The position numbers and the translations under genes are program-made. Of a DNA stretch of 64,000 bases, positions 29,095 to 38,059 are shown one piece after another; the stretch's first letter is position 1; each line of letters opens with the position of its first letter. Source of the DNA: Piscinibacter gummiphilus (lineage in GTDB: Bacteria > Pseudomonadota > Gammaproteobacteria > Burkholderiales > Burkholderiaceae_C); contig NZ_CP015118.1 in the NCBI RefSeq assembly GCF_002116905.1, positions 1 to 64,000 of the forward strand. The letters run 5' to 3'. The notes under the pieces were generated by a model. It was not told the DNA's origin. It saw only the letters and a list, made by a program, of their open reading frames with translations, and made no database searches.

Positions 29095-30317
29095 GTAAGT
29101 AAAGCGGATTGCCGCCGCTTGGCAAGGGCGTTCAACACCTTCGTCGCCTGAGCCTTCCCCTCTACTGCAGTGACAACATCAAGGTGCTTTTCCACGGCTT
29201 CAATGAAGCCCGGGGCGAATCGCAACGTCGCACGTCGCGTTCGCTCGAGGAAGCCTGCGGTGGCACGCAACGATAGCGGGGTGCAATCTTGCTCAACAAA
29301 TCCCTGTAGGGATGGGGAGCGGAGGCCGATGGGGTCCGGACTAATGTGTACCGTGAAGCGATGCTTGCCGTCGAATCTCGCCGCCCGAGGCGCACGTCCT
29401 TGGGCGGGAAATGTCTGATCTCTACTGCGGTCGTAGGTGCCGGGATTATTGATGCGTCCGCCAATCCACCTTGGGACTGGGACGCTCACAGCATTGCCTA
29501 CAAGCGCCCACCTTAAAGATGCTTTGGCTACACGTTCAGCTGGTTTAGTCCAATCGGCACGGAATCCTTGCAAACCCTCTGCCGCAATAATGCCAGGCTT
29601 AACAACGCTTCCGTTCGGAAGGAGCACCGCTGGGGGGCTCGCAATACCAATGGTGCTGCCGTTCTTAAGAGTCGGAACAGCGTCGACCGCCCACCCTAAG
29701 CCGCCACGACCTTCAGTCCAGTAGAAGCCGTGAGCAAAGCGCGCTAAATCAGTGGCCGGTCGCTGCATGGGCCTGTCGTCAACAAGAAGCACGTCAGCGG
29801 GATCGCCTTCTGTCGACGCAACGAGATACACCCTCTCCCGCCGCTGAGGAAGACCGAAGCTATTGCTGTCTAACACCCTGTACGCCCACCTGTATTTCAG
29901 GCGCTCAAACTCGTTGATGATGGCTCTCATGGCACTACCGCCACCGAGCTGCAGCATGAATGGCACGTTTTCAACAACGACCCATGGCACTGGTCGCCGT
30001 GCCTTCTTCCGCTTCTCAAGAAGTCGGAACACTTCTCCAATGAGGCCGCTCCTGTGACCAGCTAAGCCCGCAGTGTTCCCTGCTTGTGAAAGGTCTTGGC
30101 ACGGAAAACCGGCCGTGAGGACTTCAATGTCATTAGGTAACGACTGGAGTCCAATCACGTCTCCAACGATCTCCGCTCGTGGGAAGTGCTCTTTGAGTAC
30201 CTCTTGAGCGGTTGGAAGGATGTCGCAGAGTAGTTCCGCGTGATGACCGGCCTCCTCAAAACCTAGCTCAAAGCCCCCGATGCCTGCGAACAGCCCTGCA
30301 ACTTTCATATGAGACAT
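29091..30317 (-). CDS. dcm: DNA (cytosine-5) methyltransferase
   Basis: A 408-aa C5 methyltransferase. Visible motifs: I (KVAGLFAGIGGFELGF), IV with the catalytic Cys (TAGFPCQDLSQAGN), VI (VVENVPFML), VIII (FGLPQRRERVYLV), and a variable target-recognition part before motifs IX-X (WALVGNAVSVPVPRWI). The start at 30317 (MSHMKVAG) or 30308 is preferred over a longer upstream frame with repeats. It pairs with Vsr and the putative nuclease. After motif X there is a C-terminal extension of about 100 residues. Its promoter carries 8-base-period repeats and the motif shared with the RHH promoter. Confidence 0.95.
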   Translation of the reverse strand: MSHMKVAGLFAGIGGFELGFEEAGHHAELLCDILPTAQEVLKEHFPRAEIVGDVIGLQSLPNDIEVLTAGFPCQDLSQAGNTAGLAGHRSGLIGEVFRLLEKRKKARRPVPWVVVENVPFMLQLGGGSAMRAIINEFERLKYRWAYRVLDSNSFGLPQRRERVYLVASTEGDPADVLLVDDRPMQRPATDLARFAHGFYWTEGRGGLGWAVDAVPTLKNGSTIGIASPPAVLLPNGSVVKPGIIAAEGLQGFRADWTKPAERVAKASLRWALVGNAVSVPVPRWIGGRINNPGTYDRSRDQTFPAQGRAPRAARFDGKHRFTVHISPDPIGLRSPSLQGFVEQDCTPLSLRATAGFLERTRRATLRFAPGFIEAVEKHLDVVTAVEGKAQATKVLNALAKRRQSALLT

Positions 30318-30324
30318 GCTAGCA

Positions 30325-30370
30325 CGCAGATGCGCAAACGCACAAATGCAGAAACGCATACGTGCATATA
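30325..30370 (-). promoter_or_regulatory. Repeat-rich promoter of the C5 methyltransferase
   Basis: Read on the minus strand this stretch is built of degenerate 8-base units (TGCACGTA, TGCGTTTC, TGCATTTG, TGCGTTTG, CGCATCTG). It contains GTATGCGTTTCTGCATTT (30344-30361), the motif also found before the RHH gene. Tandem half-sites of this kind suit cooperative RHH binding. From 30371 to 30570 there is only the divergent promoter region. Confidence 0.5.
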
Positions 30371-30570
30371 GTCACACCTGCAGTTTCGGCTTCATGACCT
30401 CGGACGCCTGGCATGAAAATCGTGCTAGCGTCATGCACCCGACGGCAGCATCCCTTTCGGGATCGCTGTTCTGCGTTCTAACCCTTACGTCGTCCTCGAC
30501 ATCGTACGTCATGGCCACTGCTACGCTGCTACGCCCTCGCACTAAAAGCCAACTCGGTTGGAGAGACTGA

Positions 30571-32853
30571 GTGGCTGCGTTTACTGTTGACACCAAGCTG
30601 TTTCAGGAGCTCGGAGAGCTGTTGGTCGCTAAAGAAGCGACGGCTCTGGTCGAGCTTATTAAGAACGCTTACGACGCGGATGCTACGGTCGTGACCGTTC
30701 GCGGAACGAATTTGAGAGACGCTGCCGCGGGATCAATCGTGGTAGAAGACGACGGCGTCGGGATGAGCGAGTCTGAGTTTGAGAAGGGCTTCCTTCGAAT
30801 TGCAGGACGAAGCAAGGTCTCTGGTGATCGTCGCTCAGCCGCGTTCGGGCGACGATTCACCGGCGAGAAAGGGGTTGGCCGTCTCGCTGCTCACAAGCTG
30901 GCGCGAGCACTGCAGGTTCACTCACGGAAAGCTGCCGGTGTCCTCCGGGGTCAGGTTGCATTGCCGGCCGCCGAGGCGATTACTCGCGCTCGAATCGATT
31001 GGGACCGAGTAGAAGCGGTTGAAACCCTGGATAGGATAGCTGCTTCTGGTGCCGTTGAAGTCCAAACAAAGGAGCTCGGCGAGCCGCAACCAAGCGGAAC
31101 AACGTTGACTATGGCTCCGCTCAGGCGCGTGTGGACGCCGCGGATGGTCGAAACCTTTCTTCGAGAGGCAGTTACGCTCGCCCCAGTTAAAGCTCTGTGG
31201 CAACAACTGCCGCCGAATTTGACATCCGAGCCATTACTTTTCGATACCGTACCGGTAAGAGATCAACAGAACACGGACCCCGGATTCGAAATTCAGTTCG
31301 TCGGTGATCTCTCAATTCCTGATGTAGTTACTCCTGACATCGCACAAACTGCCGGTTGGATTGCGGAGATCGAGTTCTTACGAGAGAGCGGCGACCTTCG
31401 GGTTGCTATTGCTCCAACTAGTGCGACGCTGCGCAAATATCCTACATCTGAGTCCTTCCATTTTACGAGAAAGCTCTCTAAGGGAGCCGGGCCGTCATTT
31501 CGTGCCCGAATTCTGCAGCGAGAGGGCGCTTGGGACCCGGCAGTACAGGGGATCAGAATATTTATGGAAGGATTTCGGGTCCCTCCTTACGGTGACTTGA
31601 CTGATGATTGGCTCAGCATGGATCGGGCATACAGAGTCCGAGGCCACCGAAAACTAACTTCGCTAGACCGAACGGATATAAAGGACTTGCCTTCGGGACT
31701 TGAAAAGGAAGAGTTGGCACTCCAGTCAAGTCCCGCATATATGGGCGCCGTGTTTCTGCATCGTACCTCGACGCCAGAACTGGAGATGCTTGTAAATCGA
31801 GAAGGGTTCCTCCCAGGTCCTGGTTTAGATTTCATAGCGGAGTGGGTAAGAGTAACTACCGACCTCATTGTTAGACTTGGGTATGCAAGTCGCAAGGAAG
31901 TAAAGCAAGTTCGAGAGATTGACAGGAAGGTTCAACGCCTCGCTGCTCAAAGAGCCGACGTTAGCGAAACTCCGGCGGCGCTTCGCGTCCGCGAGAGTGC
32001 GCTCGCCGTAGCCGATCAATTGTCCGCCGTTCGAGCGGCGCTTGAGACCAAGAACTTTCAAAAAGCCGCGGACGCAGCGCAAGCCGCTCAGCCACATTTA
32101 CAGACGGTTCAAGATCTATCTGAGCGGTTTGGGAGCGAAGCTATCATGTGGCGAGTGCTGGCTAGTCTCGGCACGGAATTAGCTGCCTTCGTGCATGAAA
32201 TCAATGCGTTGGCACTTGAGGCCGCCGTTATTGTGGGTGACCTCGATGAGGCGCTTCACGAAATTCGTTCTCGTGAACCTAGGTCCAAGGTCCAGCGAGC
32301 GCGAAAGACAGCTCTTGCGATGGCAGAAAGAATTCGCCGCAACGCGACATATTTAGTTGATGCAACTTCCTTCGAAGGTCGAAAAAGACGATCTAGACTT
32401 CCGCTACGGGAGAGATTCGAAGCGGTACTTCCTTTTTTCCGAACCCGACTGGAGCGGAAAAAAATAGAACTTTCTGACACTATCCCGGAAGCTCTTAGGA
32501 CTCCCCCGATGTTCCCGGCTGAGCTAGCAGGGATCTTCACAAACCTACTTTCTAACGCCGTCAAATTCACCGAGGAGGAGGGCCGAATTAAGGTGACTGC
32601 GGAAGAACTGGGCGACATGCTATATGTCACGATAGAAAATAGCGGCGTATCGGTTGACCTTGGTCGATCAGAAAAATTGTTCGAAGCATTCCACTCGACC
32701 ACGGAGCGGCCAGACGCAGTGCTTGGGCAGGGGATGGGTATGGGTTTAACTATAACTCGCGCCTTTATTCAAGAATACGGCGGCGTCATCGAATTTGTTG
32801 CTCCAAGTCCAACCTATGCAACCGCCATTAGATGGGGAGTCCACAAGAAATGA
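30571..32853 (+). CDS. Dual-ATPase protein: Hsp90-like GHKL + histidine kinase
   Basis: A 760-aa protein with two GHKL ATPase modules. N-terminal, MutL/Hsp90-like: ALVELIKNAYDADA (N-box, Glu29-Asn33), VEDDGVGM (60-65), GEKGVGRLA (98-106). C-terminal, histidine-kinase-like: a coiled helical region (about 450-530), an H-box AAFVHEINALA (His542), N-box NLLSNAVKF (Asn662) and G-box GQGMGMGLTI (near 719). It starts with GTG at 30571 after GGAGAG and is divergent from dcm. It is coupled (ATGA) to a receiver-domain gene, so phosphotransfer to that protein is likely. GHKL ATPases are known in predicted restriction-modification loci (MutL/MORC-like families), but fusion to a kinase module is something I do not recall as a named defence system. 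The N-terminal module may sense or clamp DNA (inference). Confidence 0.85.
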   Translation: MAAFTVDTKLFQELGELLVAKEATALVELIKNAYDADATVVTVRGTNLRDAAAGSIVVEDDGVGMSESEFEKGFLRIAGRSKVSGDRRSAAFGRRFTGEKGVGRLAAHKLARALQVHSRKAAGVLRGQVALPAAEAITRARIDWDRVEAVETLDRIAASGAVEVQTKELGEPQPSGTTLTMAPLRRVWTPRMVETFLREAVTLAPVKALWQQLPPNLTSEPLLFDTVPVRDQQNTDPGFEIQFVGDLSIPDVVTPDIAQTAGWIAEIEFLRESGDLRVAIAPTSATLRKYPTSESFHFTRKLSKGAGPSFRARILQREGAWDPAVQGIRIFMEGFRVPPYGDLTDDWLSMDRAYRVRGHRKLTSLDRTDIKDLPSGLEKEELALQSSPAYMGAVFLHRTSTPELEMLVNREGFLPGPGLDFIAEWVRVTTDLIVRLGYASRKEVKQVREIDRKVQRLAAQRADVSETPAALRVRESALAVADQLSAVRAALETKNFQKAADAAQAAQPHLQTVQDLSERFGSEAIMWRVLASLGTELAAFVHEINALALEAAVIVGDLDEALHEIRSREPRSKVQRARKTALAMAERIRRNATYLVDATSFEGRKRRSRLPLRERFEAVLPFFRTRLERKKIELSDTIPEALRTPPMFPAELAGIFTNLLSNAVKFTEEEGRIKVTAEELGDMLYVTIENSGVSVDLGRSEKLFEAFHSTTERPDAVLGQGMGMGLTITRAFIQEYGGVIEFVAPSPTYATAIRWGVHKK

Positions 32854-33959
32854 AAAGTCAGGGAGATATTCTGTACGTCGACGACGACCCAGAAGGGCTT
32901 TTGGGGCACGCGCGATTAAAGCGGGTGAATGATCGATTCGATGAGTATTTGCCAGATTCGCTAAATGAAGCCGCGAAAGTGGCGCCTAAGGCTAATCTAT
33001 GGGTGTTCGATTACTTTACCGTCGAACATGAGCGCAATGAACCAAGCCTAGATGGCACTGGACGTAGCGGGCTTGGCGTGTTCCACCAACTTCGCCGAGT
33101 CGTCGGCGACGCAAGACCGCCGTCTGTGTTGGTGAGCAGTCATCTGGAAGCGGCAATTGGCCGTTTTGATTACGCACGCCGTCACATCATCGCGGAGCAG
33201 TTGGGAGTCGAGTGGGTCTCCGCAAAAGTGGCTCATAAGCCGTCCGACCCAATTGATGAAGTTGTTGCTTTGGCGAATGCGGTTGCGACAATTCGCAATG
33301 CTCATCGATCGTTCGGGCAAGTGAAGCCAGCGCGATATACGGCAGCCTTGGCACAGAGCGTGTTGGGGCTACCGGTTGATGTGATTTGGAGCAACGCCGC
33401 CGTTCTGGACGTCGATAGCTGGCGGCCTCCAGTGTCAGCCGTCCCGAGAGACTTGGTCGCCTGGATGGTTCGCCAAGTACTCCCGCATCCGAGCTTCGTG
33501 GTTCGTTCCCCGCACTTGGCGGCAAGACTAGGCATTACCGTAAGTTGCCTTACCGAAGCCATAAAGAAGAAGACACTTCTTTCGTCGATGCTCAAGGGAA
33601 TGTCCTATGAGGGGATTCTTGACGGTTTTGATGGCCCTCGTTGGTGGTCGGCCGGAATCGACACCATTGCCTTTGACATACCCCGAGACTCCGTCGCCCG
33701 TTCGTCCTATATGAAGCGCTTAGTCGCACCTGTAGTACTTGAAGAGTTACTGGCGGGAGACTGGGTTGTCGTCTCTAATGAAGAGCTCGTGGAAACGGAC
33801 GAGCTCGCACCTGTAACGGAGTGCGTTCGCGCTTCAGACGAGTACTTTCCTTCCCAAGCCCCCCCGTCGTGGGTAAAGATTGAAGATGCAAAGCAAAGCA
33901 AAGTGCTAGCTCGCAAAGTTCGGCTGGAAGATCAAGCAGAGCTGGTGGCGCAGTCGTGA
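32850..33959 (+). CDS. Receiver-domain (response-regulator-like) protein
   Basis: A 369-aa protein starting at the ATG that overlaps the kinase stop. The N-terminus fits a CheY-like receiver: GDILYVDDDPEG (acidic Asp11-Asp13), LWVFDYFTVE (phosphoacceptor candidate Asp54), SVLVSSHLE (Ser96/97) and a later Lys in VSAKVAH. An insertion lies after Asp54 (VEHERNEPSLDGTGRSG). The remaining 230 residues are not a known DNA-binding output that I recognise. It is the expected partner of the kinase encoded upstream, and its stop overlaps the next gene (GTGA). The output is unknown: it might control the methyltransferase or an effector function. Confidence 0.75.
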   Translation: MKSQGDILYVDDDPEGLLGHARLKRVNDRFDEYLPDSLNEAAKVAPKANLWVFDYFTVEHERNEPSLDGTGRSGLGVFHQLRRVVGDARPPSVLVSSHLEAAIGRFDYARRHIIAEQLGVEWVSAKVAHKPSDPIDEVVALANAVATIRNAHRSFGQVKPARYTAALAQSVLGLPVDVIWSNAAVLDVDSWRPPVSAVPRDLVAWMVRQVLPHPSFVVRSPHLAARLGITVSCLTEAIKKKTLLSSMLKGMSYEGILDGFDGPRWWSAGIDTIAFDIPRDSVARSSYMKRLVAPVVLEELLAGDWVVVSNEELVETDELAPVTECVRASDEYFPSQAPPSWVKIEDAKQSKVLARKVRLEDQAELVAQS

Positions 33960-34693
33960 GCGCGAGAATTGATCTTGAAGCATACGCTGGAGAGGTGAAA
34001 GCTTTCTCCGCATTGGCTGAAAAATTCGTGCCTCACTCGTCTGTACCCGCTCTAAGAAGGCTGGAACAGGATCTGCGCGCGGGAATCTCTCGGGCGAATT
34101 CAAGTTGGACATGGTCCACTATCCAGGAAGTAGTATTCAAGCCAAGCGGAAAATACGACGCTCCAGGTAAAAAACCAAAACCAGCGCATTTCTCTCTGGG
34201 ATTTGAATGTGTCTTTACAAGGCCGGCCGGAGTTAATCAGAAGAAGTGCGGACCTGTTTGGGAAATATCGCACGGCTCTACCCATGTGAAAGTCGAGCGC
34301 GAAGACAAGCCTAGCCTTGAACTGCATTTCGACTACAAGAACATCGGGCAACTCGGACCACAGTTGCACGTGCAGGTCGCAGAGTCTCAGACTGGGGGGC
34401 TACCAATCCCCAGACTGGTGGCCATGGCATTTTTGCCAACGGACTGTGCGGACATAATGCTTTGCGAATTGCACCCGACCGATTGGGAGAGGCACCAACG
34501 CGCGGGCGGAAATCAGTGGAATGTCACGGCGGTGCGAAACGGACAAGAGAAACGCACGATGGCTTACTTGAACGATATCCACACGCAGTGGAAATCTGAC
34601 GTCAAGCAAACAAGGTTCAGCGCGCTTCAGTCGTATACTGCGAAAGTGGCAATGCTGCCAGCTCACGACTCTTCTACCAAAAGGGGTTGGTGA
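33956..34693 (+). CDS. Unknown protein within the kinase-methyltransferase operon
   Basis: A 245-aa protein, GTG start overlapping the upstream stop. No family recognised. It begins with a helical part, then a probable beta-rich domain (FSLGFECVFTRP, WEISHGSTHVKVER, SLELHFDYKNIG) and includes the Cys/His-containing stretch ADIMLCELHPTDWERHQR. No signal peptide or membrane segment. The stop shares a base with the next start (TGATG), so it is made in fixed ratio with the others. It may be the effector or a DNA-end sensor of the system; nothing in the sequence decides. Confidence 0.6.
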   Translation: MSARIDLEAYAGEVKAFSALAEKFVPHSSVPALRRLEQDLRAGISRANSSWTWSTIQEVVFKPSGKYDAPGKKPKPAHFSLGFECVFTRPAGVNQKKCGPVWEISHGSTHVKVEREDKPSLELHFDYKNIGQLGPQLHVQVAESQTGGLPIPRLVAMAFLPTDCADIMLCELHPTDWERHQRAGGNQWNVTAVRNGQEKRTMAYLNDIHTQWKSDVKQTRFSALQSYTAKVAMLPAHDSSTKRGW

Positions 34694-36402
34694 TGGATCT
34701 TCATTCGAAAGTATCTTGCTCCGACGAGGAAACTGCACCCGAATTTGCCGAAGGCGACCTTGTAGAAAGGTCCGGGTCCATTCAGGCAGCGGTATCCACC
34801 ATTCACGCACACTGTGCTGTGTATACCGATCCAGAGGTCGCGCGTATTATCTTGGATCGAATTGGATGGTCGGCAAGCGTGGATCTCACCAATCGGCGAC
34901 TGCTTGAGCCCTCATGCGGAGACGGCTCCTTCTTACTGCCCGCGATCGACCGACTCTTGGCGAGTACAAGCCGATTTGGAAAAATGAGTGAGCAGGCCCT
35001 GTCGAACGCAATCGTTGCGTTTGAATTCGATGAATCGACCGCGTCGGGGCTGCGTAGGCAGCTTGTGGAAAAGCTTCGCGTCGCCGGCGTTGCATCAGCT
35101 TCCGCTGCGAGAATCGCCGCTAGATGGCTCCGGTGCGAAGATTTCCTCTTGGCAACGGGGCTCATGAGCTTTACCGACGTTGTCGGCAACCCGCCCTACA
35201 TGCGCTGGTCTAAAGTGCCAGCTGCATTGCGCGAAGCTTACGAAAAACAACTTCCGCCTTATGCTGCTCGGGGAGACCTCTGCTTGGCATTTGTTTGCCG
35301 CGCTGTACAACTTCTAAGCCAAACGACCTCACGACTTGCATTTGTATGTTCAGATCGGTGGCTCCGCTGCTCATACGGCTCGTTTGCCAGAGCAGAAATC
35401 GAAAAAAACGCGCATTTGGCGATGCATATAGCGGTTCATGACGCCCCAGTTTTTCTAGGAACGCGGAAAGTTGATGCGCACGCGGCAATTACTATATTGG
35501 AACGAGGTTCTGAAACTTCGCCCGTCATGGGGGTAGCCTCTTCTCTCGCAGATTTGAAGAAAAAGTTGCTGGTAGCCGCTACTCCTGGAACAGGCCGATA
35601 CAACGGTGGGTTGAACGGAACTCGGAGTGCAGTACTTGCTCCCCCTAGTTTGGCCGCTGCGTTTCAACAGGTGTTGGCAACACAACCTACGCTTTCGGCT
35701 GCCGGCGTTGATGTTAGATGCGGAATGGCGCTTGGACTGGCAGAAGCGTTTGTTATTGAGGGAGTCTCCAAAATTGAGAAGACGAGACTAATACCCTTCG
35801 TAAGGACAAGCGACTTACTCGATAGCGGCGAAGTAAAAGCAACATCGCAGGTCGTAAATGTTTGGGAGGCTAACGGCGATCTCATTAAGCTCAGTAAGTA
35901 TCCGAATCTGCGGAATCATCTAAAAGCTTACGAAATAGGCCTTCGAAAGCGAGCGTGCGTTAAATCGCAAGATTCTTGGTATCGCACCATCGATAATTTG
36001 AACTTAGCCAGAGTGGCCGCGCCCAAATTGCTTATCGCTGGCATGTCCAAAGTTGCTCGTGTCTCAATTTCCGCTGGCGGTGCGCAGCACTCTAATGCAC
36101 TATATGCGATGACAAGCAGGGAGTGGCCATTGGCGGCCTTATTCGCTCTTATGCGTGCGGGGACGCTGGATTTTTTTGCCGCCGTACTTGCTCCTCGATT
36201 CGCCGGAAATGTGAAGCGATTTGATGGCAACGTACTGCGCCAAGTTCGCATTCCAGCCTGGAACAGCCTAGAAGCGTCCCTTCAGAAGAGACTTCTAGAT
36301 TGGGACGTAGCAACCGACAAGCGCGACGCCGCGCTCGTTTTAGATGTCTATCAACTGCCCGAGAAGCAGTTTGGAAAGGCAGTGGAATCAGCACTGATTT
36401 GA
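34693..36402 (+). CDS. TaqI-like N6-adenine DNA methyltransferase
   Basis: A 569-aa class I AdoMet methyltransferase. Motif I is LLEPSCGDGSF (71-80) and the catalytic motif IV is VVGNPPYMRW (NPPY 166-169), as in TaqI/Eco57I-type N6-adenine enzymes. A target-recognition region follows (about 300-540), ending with FAGNVKRFDGNVLRQVRIP, typical of such domains. No nuclease motif is fused to it. It is the last of four coupled genes. A methyltransferase without its own nuclease suggests either self-marking for this operon or epigenetic control. Codons are far more A/T-rich than in the core genes, pointing to horizontal origin. Confidence 0.85.
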   Translation: MDLHSKVSCSDEETAPEFAEGDLVERSGSIQAAVSTIHAHCAVYTDPEVARIILDRIGWSASVDLTNRRLLEPSCGDGSFLLPAIDRLLASTSRFGKMSEQALSNAIVAFEFDESTASGLRRQLVEKLRVAGVASASAARIAARWLRCEDFLLATGLMSFTDVVGNPPYMRWSKVPAALREAYEKQLPPYAARGDLCLAFVCRAVQLLSQTTSRLAFVCSDRWLRCSYGSFARAEIEKNAHLAMHIAVHDAPVFLGTRKVDAHAAITILERGSETSPVMGVASSLADLKKKLLVAATPGTGRYNGGLNGTRSAVLAPPSLAAAFQQVLATQPTLSAAGVDVRCGMALGLAEAFVIEGVSKIEKTRLIPFVRTSDLLDSGEVKATSQVVNVWEANGDLIKLSKYPNLRNHLKAYEIGLRKRACVKSQDSWYRTIDNLNLARVAAPKLLIAGMSKVARVSISAGGAQHSNALYAMTSREWPLAALFALMRAGTLDFFAAVLAPRFAGNVKRFDGNVLRQVRIPAWNSLEASLQKRLLDWDVATDKRDAALVLDVYQLPEKQFGKAVESALI

Positions 36403-36512
36403 GCGGGGTAACGTGAAGCGTGGAGTCAGGTCTTGATTGTTGCGTCAAGCACTCAAAGGGTCATAACGATCAAGGCGGCAATAGCCTAATCAGGCCAGAA
36501 TCCAATCGGTGC

Positions 36513-36855
36513 CTAACGCCGAATCCTCTGCCCTCTCAACCACTTCTTCGTCACCTCCACATCCCCTAACATCCGCAGATTGCACTGCACCCGGAACAAG
36601 TCATCTTTCACCTCTCGCACCGCCCGCTCCATGAAAGGGATTAACTTCTCCGGCCTGGGCAGCGGCCAGCTCTCCAGGTCGAACTCCATGCAGAAGTCGG
36701 TCGCGACGTCGTGGACCTCGTCCTTGAGTTCCTCCAACTGCTCACTGAGCACCTCGTTGTAGTGCCGCAGCCGCTGGTCGCCCACATCAGCGACGTGATG
36801 GGTGTCGATCTGCTCGATGTTGAGCTGGAGCTGCAGCAGCGACAGCAGGTCCCTG
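36513..36855 (-). pseudogene. J-domain protein gene, 3' part (split by IS)
   Basis: Encodes the C-terminal 113 residues (RRDLLSLLQLQLNIEQID... to the end KKWLRGQRIRR). The 5' part is at 38060-38770. Joining the halves and removing one CCTG copy gives an intact 349-codon frame (AYDS|RDLLSLL), so the gene was functional until the insertion sequence entered. The 110 bases between this gene and the methyltransferase hold no feature I recognise. Confidence 0.8.
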
Positions 36856-36924
36856 CGTAAGCTCCCCCAACCAATAGACACCTGAATCTGGAAAATGCGG
36901 CCTCACAAGGAAGAAGAGGACGCG

Positions 36925-37191
36925 ATGAGAAAGAGCAAGTTCAGCGAGAGCCAGATCGTGGCGATCTTGAAGGAAGGCGAGTCGGGGCTGGCCGTCGCCG
37001 AGGTGTGCCGCAAGCACGGCATCAGCGCAGCGACGTACTACGCCTGGAAGAGCAAGTACGCGGGCGTCTCGGTGAGCGACCTGACGCGCATGCGCGAGCT
37101 CGAGGCCGAGAACGCCAAGCTCAAGCGCATGTACGCCGATCTGGCCCTGGAGAACACCGCACTGAAGGACGTTGTCTCCCGAAAGTGGTGA
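36925..37191 (+). CDS. IS3-family transposase OrfA
   Basis: An 88-aa helix-turn-helix protein (MRKSKFSESQIVAILKEGESG, CRKHGISAATYYAWKSKYAG) ending in a leucine-zipper-like helix (MRELEAENAKLKRMYADLALENTALK). It recognises the IS ends. The ATG at 36925 is preferred over an open frame 30 bases longer. The OrfAB transposase would arise by a -1 slip near CGAAAG (37180-37185), just before the stop. Confidence 0.92.
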   Translation: MRKSKFSESQIVAILKEGESGLAVAEVCRKHGISAATYYAWKSKYAGVSVSDLTRMRELEAENAKLKRMYADLALENTALKDVVSRKW

Positions 37192-38045
37192 CGCCGTCTG
37201 CGAAGCGGCAGGCGGTGCAACTCATGATCGAGGATCACCGTGTGCCGATCAAGCGGGCCTGCGCAGCTGCAGGCCTGTCGCGGGCGGCGTACTACCGAGG
37301 GCCAGTGGATGGCCTGGTGCGAGATGCCGAAGTGATCGAGGCCCTGAACGTTGTGGTCGAACGTCGCAGCCGTTGGGGCTTCTGGAAGTGCTTTGATCGG
37401 CTGCGCCTGGACGGACGGCCGTGGAACCACAAGAGGGTCTGGCGCGTGTACTGCGAAATGGGACTGAACCTGCCGAGGCGAACGAAGAAGCGTGTTCCTC
37501 AACGCGACCCGGTGCCGCTGCAGGCGGGCGAGTTCGTCAACCAGGGCTGGGCCCTGGACTTCATGCACTACGCGCTCTACGACGGCCGCCGGTTCCGCAC
37601 ACTCAACGTGATCGACGAGGCGAATCGCGAGGCCCTCGCTATCGAGATCGGAACATCGATCCCGGCGCGGCGCTTGATCCGCACGATCAGTCGCCTGATC
37701 GACTGGTACGGCAGGCCCGATTCGATCCGCCTGGACAACGGCCCCGAGATGACCTCGCACGAGTTCACCGAGTGGGCCGCGGCCAAGGGAATCGCGCTGC
37801 GCTTCATCGAACCGGGCGAACCGAACCAGAACGCCTACATCGAGCGCTTCAACCGCACGTACCGCACCGAGGTGCTCGACACGTACCTGTTCCATTCGAT
37901 CCAGCAGGTTCAACACATCACCGAGGAATGGTTGCTCGACTACAACGAGCACCGACCTCACGACGCCCTGGGCGGGCTGCCTCCGCGCAAGTTCCTGCCT
38001 AGGCTGACCACTGCCGCAGACTCCAGGAATGGAATGTCTACTTGA
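37188..38045 (+). CDS. IS3-family transposase OrfB (DDE catalytic part)
   Basis: The integrase-like catalytic part, in the -1 frame relative to orfA. It can start at the GTG at 37188 or, more likely, is made as an OrfAB fusion. The DDE residues lie in GWALDFMHYAL (Asp), SIRLDNGPEMTS (Asp) and NAYIERFNRTYR (Glu). The frame is intact to the stop at 38045, so the element is predicted to be active. Confidence 0.92.
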   Translation: MTPSAKRQAVQLMIEDHRVPIKRACAAAGLSRAAYYRGPVDGLVRDAEVIEALNVVVERRSRWGFWKCFDRLRLDGRPWNHKRVWRVYCEMGLNLPRRTKKRVPQRDPVPLQAGEFVNQGWALDFMHYALYDGRRFRTLNVIDEANREALAIEIGTSIPARRLIRTISRLIDWYGRPDSIRLDNGPEMTSHEFTEWAAAKGIALRFIEPGEPNQNAYIERFNRTYRTEVLDTYLFHSIQQVQHITEEWLLDYNEHRPHDALGGLPPRKFLPRLTTAADSRNGMST

Positions 38046-38059
38046 CGGGGGAGCTTACG

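Larger units (their letters stand above)
36856..38059 (+). mobile_element. IS3-family insertion sequence (IS407-like), 1204 bp
   Basis: The ends are perfect 13-bp inverted repeats (CGTAAGCTCCCCC at 36856 and its complement ending at 38059), with further partial matches inside. A 4-bp duplication CCTG flanks it (36852-36855 and 38060-38063), the size typical of the IS407 group. It carries orfA and orfB in the -1 frameshift layout. Exact repeats and duplication show a recent insertion, into a J-domain gene. Confidence 0.92.

Noticed and set aside
27294..36512. The second island as another Tn7-like element or its remnant
   Set aside because: I looked for TGT...ACA termini and for CATAARGTGAGAA copies at both borders and found none; CATAACGATCAAG near 36462 is too different. 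No integrase or tRNA border was seen either.
36856..38059. TAAGC-type borders for the IS (without the CG)
   Set aside because: Using the full 13-bp repeats starting with CG leaves a clean 4-bp duplication and an in-frame restored gene; the shorter borders do not.
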